DNA from: JAEUHQ01 sp964538915
GTDB taxonomy: Bacteria; Planctomycetota; UBA1135; UBA2386
Reading direction: 5' to 3'
Assembly: GCA_964538915.1 (NCBI GenBank)
Contig: CAZIFB010000004.1
Span: forward strand, 62,001-126,000
Length of the DNA stretch: 64,000 nucleotides
In this document: positions 10,590-16,322 of the stretch, piece after piece
How the letters are laid out: every line of letters begins with the position of its first letter
Numbering within the stretch: the first letter of the stretch is position 1
Made by a program: the position numbers and the translations under genes
The notes under the pieces: generated by a model
The model's input: only the letters and a program-made list of their open reading frames with translations
The model's database searches: none
What the model was told of the DNA's origin: nothing

Positions 10590-11282
10590 TCAGCCGACGA
10601 TCGAGCCGCCGCGCGCGACGAGGGCGGCCTGGACGAAGTGGAACGGGATCACCCTCCACGCGCCGTCGCGGCGGCGCAGCAGGAACGGGATCTCGGCGCC
10701 CGGCGTGAGTGCGCTCCACACCTCGATGCCGAGTTCGGCATGGCGCGGACCGACGAACTCGACGCCCTTCGGCACGACGAACGACTCGCCCTGCCCGAGA
10801 CGCACGAGCCCCATCGTCGCGGCGATGTGTTCGAGCTGCCCGCGTTCGCCGGCCGGCGCCGACTCGTGCGCGAGGATCTCGGTGCCGCGGGCGTCGAACG
10901 CGAGTTCGCGCAGCGTGTCGCCGTCCCCGACGAGGAGCGCGTAGTAGAAGCGGCGGATCACCTCGCGCTGCTCGTCGTCGGGGCGCAGCGCCTCGATCGC
11001 GTAGCGCGGATCGACGAGCCCGTCCTGGACCGCGAGCAGATGGACCGTGCCGCCGAAGAACGCGTGCACGATGCAGCGGTCGTCGCGCACTTCGTGCACC
11101 GAGGTCTGCAGCCGATCGAGCTCGGCCATCAGGTCCTCGGGCACACGCTGCGGGCGAGCCGCGGCGAGCGACGCGAGCTCGGCGTGCGGCCGGCAGACCC
11201 GCGCGAGCAGATCGCGGTCACCGGTGAGACGCGCGCGCAGGAACGAACGCACGACGTCGACGATCGGGGCGGGAGTGGCCAT
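10590..11282 (-). CDS. Unknown protein with internal duplication, NTF2/SnoaL-like
   Basis: 230 residues, soluble. Two segments begin alike: VVRSFLRARLTGDRDLLARV near residue 10 and VIRRFYYALLVGDGDTLREL near residue 105. Each is followed by beta-rich sequence (IVHAFFGGTVHLLAV, and WRVIPFHFVQAALV at the end). Helix-helix followed by a strongly curved sheet is typical of NTF2/SnoaL-like domains, which either bind small ligands or act as assembly modules. I propose a tandem of two such domains. Middle gene of the operon 11685-9406; the next gene starts 8 bp downstream, so they are probably co-translated. No catalytic residues can be assigned. Confidence 0.75.
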   Translation of the reverse strand: MATPAPIVDVVRSFLRARLTGDRDLLARVCRPHAELASLAAARPQRVPEDLMAELDRLQTSVHEVRDDRCIVHAFFGGTVHLLAVQDGLVDPRYAIEALRPDDEQREVIRRFYYALLVGDGDTLRELAFDARGTEILAHESAPAGERGQLEHIAATMGLVRLGQGESFVVPKGVEFVGPRHAELGIEVWSALTPGAEIPFLLRRRDGAWRVIPFHFVQAALVARGGSIVG

Positions 11283-11310
11283 GGGAACCTCGGCGGACTC
11301 GGGCGTTCGC

Positions 11311-11685
11311 TCACTCTTCGTCGAGCGAGAAGGGCAGCGCGTACGTCTTCACGAGCGGCTTCGACCGCGACCGCGTCTTCGCCTCGATGCGCACCTGCGG
11401 CTCGTTGCCGAGCACGAGGAACAGCTTCACGAACTGGTCCTGGTGCGCGAGCCACGAACGGTCCTCGAGCAGCAGTTCGGTCTTGCCGGCCTTGCGCGCC
11501 TGGTAGGCGAGGCGGGCGGCCATCAGGGGCTCGAAGCACACGATGTTGCCCATGTAGTGGACCTGCACACCCGGCTTGCCCTCGTTGCCGACTTCGGTGC
11601 AGTGCTCGACGAGGAAGCGGATGACGGAGTTGTCTTCGAGGTCCTTCACCTCGAACGACTCGAGGATGGTCTTGGTGTTGGTCAT
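11311..11685 (-). CDS. Small soluble protein of unknown function
   Basis: 124 residues from ATG 11685 (MTNTKTILESFEVKDLEDNS). It is hydrophilic with no signal or membrane segment and mixed alpha/beta character. It contains HYMGNIVCFEPLMAARLAYQ and a basic stretch (KTRSRSKPLVKT) near the end. Family not recognised. First gene of the operon that continues with the two duplicated proteins (10590, 9406). The start is fixed by the bipartite motif at 11692-11719, which ends exactly 6 nt before this ATG. An upstream extension of the frame would run through the motif and is Arg/Pro-rich noise. Confidence 0.75.
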   Translation of the reverse strand: MTNTKTILESFEVKDLEDNSVIRFLVEHCTEVGNEGKPGVQVHYMGNIVCFEPLMAARLAYQARKAGKTELLLEDRSWLAHQDQFVKLFLVLGNEPQVRIEAKTRSRSKPLVKTYALPFSLDEE

Positions 11686-11691
11686 GCCCCG

Positions 11692-11719
11692 GTCATCCGG
11701 AGCCCGCGGCGGCCGTGGC
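11692..11719 (-). promoter_or_regulatory. Bipartite motif copy 2: GCCACG-N12-TCCGGATGAC
   Basis: Read on the minus strand: GCCACG at 11719-11714, 12-nt spacer, TCCGGATGAC at 11701-11692, then 6 nt to ATG 11685. It is back to back with copy 3, with divergent orientation. Confidence 0.7.
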
Positions 11720-11752
11720 GGGGATTCCGTCGGTCCCCTTCGGTGCCTCCCT

Positions 11753-11780
11753 GCCACACCCGGGCGCCGTTCCGGATGAC
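11753..11780 (+). promoter_or_regulatory. Bipartite motif copy 3: GCCACA-N12-TCCGGATGAC
   Basis: GCCACA at 11753-11758 (one mismatch), 12-nt spacer, TCCGGATGAC at 11771-11780, then 6 nt to GTG 11787. The exact 6-nt gap is the reason for choosing that GTG as start. Confidence 0.7.
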
Positions 11781-11786
11781 CTCCCA

Positions 11787-12305
11787 GTGCAGATCCTGGC
11801 GACGATCGGGGCGGACCTCGCCCTCCTGTTCACGCTGCTCCTGAGCGCGCAGATCGCGGCGGGATGGGGCGAGCTGTGCGGCATCCGTCCGGGCCGCGAC
11901 AAGTCGGGGCTCGGCGGCTTCGCGGCGATCCTGATCCTGTTCGTGATGCGCTGGGGCGCGATCGCGATCGGCCTCCTGGTCGTCGGCGGTGACGGCGAAC
12001 GCCTGTGGCTGCTCGGCGCGCACCTGGCGCTCGGCATCGTGTCCACCGTCGTCTTCCAACGCTGCGTCGACGGCGTGTCGCACGACCGGATGGCGAAGAA
12101 CACGGTCGGGCTGCTGGTCGGCGTGGCGTTGCCGACCCCTGCGCTGGCGCTGGTCGCCTCCCGCGCGAACGCCGTCTGGGCCGGTGACTCGGCCGTCGCA
12201 CTGGCGGCGTTCGTCGCGGCGATCGGTGCCCTGCACTTCGCGTGCTACACGTCGCGGCGCCGCGACATGCTGCAACCGCGCGCCGTTCAGCCGGCCACGC
12301 ACTGA
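11787..12305 (+). CDS. Small integral membrane protein of unknown function
   Basis: 172 residues from GTG 11787. Four to five hydrophobic helices are visible, including ILATIGADLALLFTLLLSAQ, FAAILILFVMRWGAIAIGLL, LLGAHLALGIVSTVVF and VALAAFVAAIGALHFA. A short basic C-terminal tail follows. An Arg/Asp loop (CGIRPGRDKSG) lies between the first two helices. No family recognised. Its 3' end overlaps the convergent oxygenase gene by 19 bp. It carries its own copy of the bipartite motif and is divergent from the unknown operon 11685-9406, which carries another. The two may be induced together. Confidence 0.75.
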   Translation: MQILATIGADLALLFTLLLSAQIAAGWGELCGIRPGRDKSGLGGFAAILILFVMRWGAIAIGLLVVGGDGERLWLLGAHLALGIVSTVVFQRCVDGVSHDRMAKNTVGLLVGVALPTPALALVASRANAVWAGDSAVALAAFVAAIGALHFACYTSRRRDMLQPRAVQPATH

Positions 12306-13225
12306 GCGCACCAGACGCCGCGGCCCTTCCTGGCCCACTCCGCTCGGCCGAAGTGCAGCGAGTCCGCGGTCGCAGCGGGACCGAGCACGGCGTGCACGTG
12401 TTCGGTCACGGGCGGCACGAACGCGACCGGCGGCCCGCGTCGCACGAGCACGGTGTCGAGTGACGGATTCACGAAGACCGGGACCGAGAAGCGCGTGCGC
12501 GTCGTCGACGGATTCACGACGCGGTGCGGCGTCGCGACCAGCCGGTTGCCCGTCGCGAACTGCAGCAGCTCGCCGAGGTTCACGAGCCAGCCGCCGAGGA
12601 TCGCCGGCACCGGCACCCACGCCCCGTCGGGACGGCGCGTCTCGAGTCCGCCGACGTCGTCCTGCAGCGTGAGGGTGACGAGGCTGAAGTCGAGGTGCGC
12701 GGCCACGCCGCGGCGGGAACTGTTCGCGGCGAGCTGCGGGTGGTAGCCGATGCACTTCGCCAGCAGGTACGGGTCCTCGCCGAGCCACGGGTCGGCGGCG
12801 AGGCCGAACGCCGCGGCGACCTTCGCGAGCAGACGCGCGCCCACCTGCTCCACCGCTTCGCAGTAGGCGAGCACGCGTCGCCGCCATGCGGCGTCGGCGG
12901 GCCACGCGTTCGGCCCCTGCAGCCGGCGGAACGGCTCGCCGTCGCCGGCGGCTGGATCGCGTTCGCGGCCGAGGTGCATCTGCTCGCGCCAGTCGCGTTC
13001 GCCGTGCATGCGGCTGTAGCCGCGGAAACACGGCGATCGCTCGATCGCGAGCGCCTCCTTCGCGGCGTCCGGCAGCCCGAAGAACGCGGCGGTGTCCCGC
13101 AGCATCGTGTCGCACGTCGTCGCCGCGACCGCCGGATCGACCGCGAGGATCGCGCCGTGTCCGGCGAACGCCGCCACCAGGTCCGAAGGGCTCACGGCGG
13201 CGACGTCGACCACGGGCAGCGTCAT
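12287..13225 (-). CDS. 2-oxoglutarate/Fe(II)-dependent oxygenase, isopenicillin N synthase-like
   Basis: 312 residues, the usual length for the family. The N-terminal DIOX_N-type region (PVVDVAAV, then FFGLPDAAKEAL and RGYSRMHGE) leads into the double-stranded beta-helix core. Iron ligands are His177 and Asp179 (HLDF) and His234 (TPHRVV). The 2-oxoglutarate clamp is Arg245-x-Ser247 (RFS). These enzymes oxidise small molecules using O2 and 2-oxoglutarate; the substrate is unknown here. The ATG overlaps the stop of the upstream gene (ATGA), so the two are translationally coupled. Last gene of the operon 14858-12287. Family assignment is firm, reaction specificity is not. Confidence 0.93.
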   Translation of the reverse strand: MTLPVVDVAAVSPSDLVAAFAGHGAILAVDPAVAATTCDTMLRDTAAFFGLPDAAKEALAIERSPCFRGYSRMHGERDWREQMHLGRERDPAAGDGEPFRRLQGPNAWPADAAWRRRVLAYCEAVEQVGARLLAKVAAAFGLAADPWLGEDPYLLAKCIGYHPQLAANSSRRGVAAHLDFSLVTLTLQDDVGGLETRRPDGAWVPVPAILGGWLVNLGELLQFATGNRLVATPHRVVNPSTTRTRFSVPVFVNPSLDTVLVRRGPPVAFVPPVTEHVHAVLGPAATADSLHFGRAEWARKGRGVWCAQCVAG

Positions 13226-14217
13226 CGCGCCTCCGCGACGACACTCCGCAGCCACTGCCGGGCCGCGCCGAGACGCGCGATCGCGGCGGGCCGCGGGCCG
13301 TCCGTTCCGAAGAAGCCGCGCCGGCACTTCGCGGCGAGTTTCTCTTCGTGCGCCGCGGTCGCGAGCGCGCGGGTCAGCGTCTCCGCATCGATCGGCAGGC
13401 TCTTCTCGTGCACCATCTCGAACAGGAGCCAGCGAGCGCCGTCGGCGAGATCGCGGTCGTCGACGGCGTCGATCGCCGCGAGCCAGGACTGCACGAGGGC
13501 CGAACGTTCGGCCGCAGAACGCCAGCCCGCTTCCGCGGCGTAATGCACCGCGGCCCCGAGCACGGCGCGGTGTTCGCCGCGGCGCTCGTCGAACGTGGAG
13601 CCGGCGACGTACGGATCCGGCACGTCGACACCGCGCGCGCACAGCTCCTCGCGCACCTTGAAGCGCGCATGGTCGACGTCGTGGAAGAAGAACTCGGCGG
13701 GCGAACGCATTTCGCCGTCGGCGCGCGACGGAGCCGCGACGACGCCGAGCGGGTGCACCGGCCACGCCCGCGCGACGATCATGTCGTCGATCGACAGGCG
13801 GCGGCTCGTCGGCAGCACGAGCACGAACGGCCACATCGCGAGCAGCGGCTGCAGTTCGGCACGGGCCTTCGGTACGTAGACCGCATCGCCGTGCGGCGGC
13901 GACGCGAGCACGTGGTCGGCGACGAGCTGCACGACGCGCCGGTAGCCGTCGGGATCACGCAGCCAGCGCACCGGCACCCAGAACGGCCCGGTCCGCACGT
14001 AGCCGTCGGCCTCCAGCTGCTCGATCTCCCACGCGAGCACGGAGTCCGCGGCGGCCGGCGAGATCTGGAGGAACGGTTCGCCGGCGCGCACGCCGTCGGC
14101 GAGCCATTCGCGGTTGGCGCCGATCGACCAGCGCGCGAGCGCATCGGCGAGGCGCTGCTCCGAGGAGCACCGTTGCCGCCGGTCCAGGTCGGCGAGTCGA
14201 CCGATCACGCGGGCCAT
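13222..14217 (-). CDS. Protein of unknown function, partner of the 2OG oxygenase
   Basis: 331 residues from ATG 14217. It is soluble and mostly helical. Notable segments are WPFVLVLPTSRRLSIDDMIVA near residue 130 and EFFFHDVDHARFKVREE near residue 185, rich in His/Asp and possibly metal binding (inference). AVHYAAEAGWRSAAER and ARWLLFEMVHEKSLPI follow. I do not recognise the family. Its stop overlaps the start of the oxygenase by 4 bp, and 65 bp separate it from the upstream membrane protein gene. The arrangement suggests that the three products act together, perhaps in modifying a small molecule. Confidence 0.78.
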   Translation of the reverse strand: MARVIGRLADLDRRQRCSSEQRLADALARWSIGANREWLADGVRAGEPFLQISPAAADSVLAWEIEQLEADGYVRTGPFWVPVRWLRDPDGYRRVVQLVADHVLASPPHGDAVYVPKARAELQPLLAMWPFVLVLPTSRRLSIDDMIVARAWPVHPLGVVAAPSRADGEMRSPAEFFFHDVDHARFKVREELCARGVDVPDPYVAGSTFDERRGEHRAVLGAAVHYAAEAGWRSAAERSALVQSWLAAIDAVDDRDLADGARWLLFEMVHEKSLPIDAETLTRALATAAHEEKLAAKCRRGFFGTDGPRPAAIARLGAARQWLRSVVAEAR

Positions 14218-14282
14218 CGGGCGCGAGCATGCGTCGCCGCGTTCGAGCGGTCCAGCGGCGCCGGATCCTCGGCCGCCCGTCG

Positions 14283-14858
14283 TCACGACATTCGTGAGCG
14301 TTGCGACCACGCCCACGTCTCGGCGAACACGGCGGCCGCCGTGCCGACCAGCACGATCGGACCGGCGGCGACGACCGCACCGAGCCACGGATGACCGGCG
14401 GTGTGTGCGACGAGGCCCGCGAGCGCGAGGCAGACGGTGATCGCCGAGAGGCGAACGACCGCGCGCCGCTGCCAACGGTTGCCGAAACGCCACGACGAAC
14501 GGCCGAGCACACGCAGCGCGAAGCCGTCGAGCAGCCACGCGACGAACAGCTGCGGCGACGCGACGCCGACCGCGCCGGCGGTGCCCAGCACGATCCACGC
14601 GCCGAACGCGGCCGCGGCGATGCCGCCGAGGGACGGACCGCCGAACGTGCGCCCCCACGGGAGCAGCCACGCCGCGAGGACCGTTCGCCAGGTGATGCGG
14701 CCCCGCCCCCACGCGTGCAACACGGCTCCGATCGCGACGACGACGACCGCGACCGCCGCGACGATCGCCACTGCGATCCACTCGCCGTGGCGAATGCCGA
14801 AGAACGCGCCGAGGAGGAGCGGCGCGGTACGGACGGTGGTGCCCACGATGCGGAGCAT
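14283..14858 (-). CDS. Membrane protein heading the oxygenase operon
   Basis: 191 residues from ATG 14858. About four to five membrane helices, among them WIAVAIVAAVAVVVVAIGAV, GGIAAAAFGAWIVLGTAGAV and LSAITVCLALAGLVAH. A basic loop (LGRSSWRFGNRWQRRAVV) lies near residue 120. No family recognised. The start is fixed by the bipartite motif (14865-14892), which ends 6 nt before the ATG. Followed after 65 bp by the unknown soluble protein and then the 2OG oxygenase. Divergent from the DUF3574 gene, which carries the mirror copy of the motif. Confidence 0.75.
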   Translation of the reverse strand: MLRIVGTTVRTAPLLLGAFFGIRHGEWIAVAIVAAVAVVVVAIGAVLHAWGRGRITWRTVLAAWLLPWGRTFGGPSLGGIAAAAFGAWIVLGTAGAVGVASPQLFVAWLLDGFALRVLGRSSWRFGNRWQRRAVVRLSAITVCLALAGLVAHTAGHPWLGAVVAAGPIVLVGTAAAVFAETWAWSQRSRMS

Positions 14859-14864
14859 GGCAGG

Positions 14865-14892
14865 GTCATCCGGAAACGGCGTTCGCCGTGGC
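14865..14892 (-). promoter_or_regulatory. Bipartite motif copy 4: GCCACG-N12-TCCGGATGAC
   Basis: Minus strand: GCCACG at 14892-14887, 12-nt spacer, TCCGGATGAC at 14874-14865, then 6 nt to ATG 14858. Confidence 0.7.
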
Positions 14893-14922
14893 GCGCCGTC
14901 CCGGGAAACCGCGGCGCGCGGC

Positions 14923-14950
14923 GCCACGGTCCGCTCGGGATCCGGATCAC
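14923..14950 (+). promoter_or_regulatory. Bipartite motif copy 5: GCCACG-N12-TCCGGATCAC
   Basis: GCCACG at 14923-14928, 12-nt spacer, TCCGGATCAC at 14941-14950 (one mismatch), then 6 nt to ATG 14957. Confidence 0.7.
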
Positions 14951-14956
14951 TGCGCC

Positions 14957-15385
14957 ATGGCCCGCACCCACGTCCTCACCACCCTCGGCGGCATCGCCGC
15001 GACCCTCGCCCTGCTCGCGGCCGGCGGTGTGCTCGCGCGCCACGGCGTCTTCGGGGACGACGCCGACTCGTGGCAGCGCACCGAACTCTTCTTCGGATGC
15101 GCCATCCCCGGCGGCGGCGAAGTCGGTCCGGACCAGTGGCAGCACTTCGTCCGCGACGAGGTCACGGGCCGCTTCCCGGCCGGCGCGACCACGCTCACCG
15201 CGGCCGGACAGTGGCGCGACCCGAAGGGCGAGATCGTGCGCGAGGACAGCCGCGTCATCGTGCTGCTGCACCGCGGCAGCGCCGCCGAAGACGACGGCAT
15301 CGAAGCGATCCGGCGCGAGTACGTGAGCCGCTTCCGCCAGGACGCGGTGATGCGCGTCGACGCAGCCGCGCGCGTCCGTTTCTGA
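14957..15385 (+). CDS. DUF3574 family protein, secreted or membrane-anchored
   Basis: 142 residues. A signal or anchor helix (LTTLGGIAATLALLAAGGVLA) is followed by a DUF3574 domain at about 40-140. Recognisable stretches are WQRTELFFGCAIPGGGEVG, WQHFVRDEVTGRFPAG, LTAAGQWRDPKGEIVRED and RVIVLLH. The function of DUF3574 is unknown; the domain is small and alpha/beta. No lipobox is seen. ATG 14957 lies 6 nt after motif copy 5, which supports this start over an upstream in-frame alternative inside the intergenic region. It converges with the ankyrin gene 21 bp downstream. Confidence 0.85.
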   Translation: MARTHVLTTLGGIAATLALLAAGGVLARHGVFGDDADSWQRTELFFGCAIPGGGEVGPDQWQHFVRDEVTGRFPAGATTLTAAGQWRDPKGEIVREDSRVIVLLHRGSAAEDDGIEAIRREYVSRFRQDAVMRVDAAARVRF

Positions 15386-15406
15386 CGCAAGAAGGCAGGG
15401 CGGCGA

Positions 15407-16285
15407 TCAGCGCGCGCGCTCGGCGCGTGCCAGCAGATCGACGAACTCCGGTCGAGCGGCTTCTTCGGCCCACGACCGCGGCGTGCGCCCCGCGCCGTCG
15501 ACGGCGAACGGGTCGGCGCCGGCGGCGAGCAGCGCTTCGCACGACGCGAGATCGCCCTGGTACGCGGCGAAGTGCAGCGGCGTCCAGCGGTACGAATTGT
15601 GGTACGCAGGCGACACGCCCGCCGAGAGCAGGAACGCGACGGCGCCCGCGCGCCCCGCGTTCGCGGCTTCGCACAGCGCCTCCGGGCCGTCGCCGGCGAG
15701 GTCGGCGCCGCGTGCGACGAGCCATTGCAGGAGTTCGACGTGACCGCCGCGCGCCGCGGCGACGAGCACCGGCGCGGACGCGAGCACCGCGCCGCGGCGG
15801 AGGCACAACTCGACGAGGTCGCGGCGACCGCGGTGGCAGGCCAGCTCGAGTGCGCGCGGCGTCGCGTGCGCACCGGCGCGCGCGAGCGCATCGGCGATCG
15901 CGGAGTCGCCGAGCTCGATCGCGGCAGCGAGAACGTCCTGGTCGGGGCGCTGCGGATCGGCGACGGTTCCGGCCCGCGCGGCGAGCAGCGCCTGCACGAC
16001 CGCAGAGTGACCGAGACGGCTCGCTTCGACGAGCGGCGTGCGGCCGCGGATCGTGTCCCACGCATCCGGGTCGGCACCCGCGTCGACGAGCACGGCCACG
16101 ACGTCCGCAGCGCCCGTGCGCGCCGCGATGTGCAGCAACGACTCGGTGCCCGCGAAGCGGTCGCGGTCGACGCACTCTTCGAACGGGATCGCGGCGTTCG
16201 GGTCGGCGCCCGCCGCCAGCGCGGCCTTCGCGGCAGCGAGGTCGGCGCTGCGCACGGCGGACAACAGTCGTTCGTCGGGCTTCAT
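15407..16285 (-). CDS. Ankyrin-repeat protein
   Basis: 292 residues made almost entirely of about eight ankyrin repeats, such as LLHIAARTGAADVVAVLVDAG, PLVEASRLGHSAVVQALLAA, LELACHRGRRDLVELCLRRG and PLHFAAYQGDLASCEALLAA. Such proteins are adaptors that bind other proteins. There is no signal peptide, so it is cytoplasmic. ATG 16285 lies 7 nt after motif copy 6. An alternative ATG at 16297 lies inside the motif. Upstream in-frame extension overlaps the neighbouring kinase gene region and is rejected. It is the last of the six transcription units with this motif. Confidence 0.9.
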   Translation of the reverse strand: MKPDERLLSAVRSADLAAAKAALAAGADPNAAIPFEECVDRDRFAGTESLLHIAARTGAADVVAVLVDAGADPDAWDTIRGRTPLVEASRLGHSAVVQALLAARAGTVADPQRPDQDVLAAAIELGDSAIADALARAGAHATPRALELACHRGRRDLVELCLRRGAVLASAPVLVAAARGGHVELLQWLVARGADLAGDGPEALCEAANAGRAGAVAFLLSAGVSPAYHNSYRWTPLHFAAYQGDLASCEALLAAGADPFAVDGAGRTPRSWAEEAARPEFVDLLARAERAR

Positions 16286-16292
16286 CGCGGCA

Positions 16293-16320
16293 GTCATCCG
16301 GATCCCGGCGCTCGCGTGGC
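16293..16320 (-). promoter_or_regulatory. Bipartite motif copy 6: GCCACG-N12-TCCGGATGAC
   Basis: Minus strand: GCCACG at 16320-16315, 12-nt spacer, TCCGGATGAC at 16302-16293, then 7 nt to ATG 16285. It sits tight against the stop of the upstream kinase gene at 16323. Confidence 0.7.
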
Positions 16321-16322
16321 GA

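Noticed and set aside
14875..14940. A REP-like or transposon terminal repeat from the palindromic look of this gap
   Set aside because: The symmetry is fully explained by two divergent copies of the bipartite motif, and there is no transposase or target duplication.
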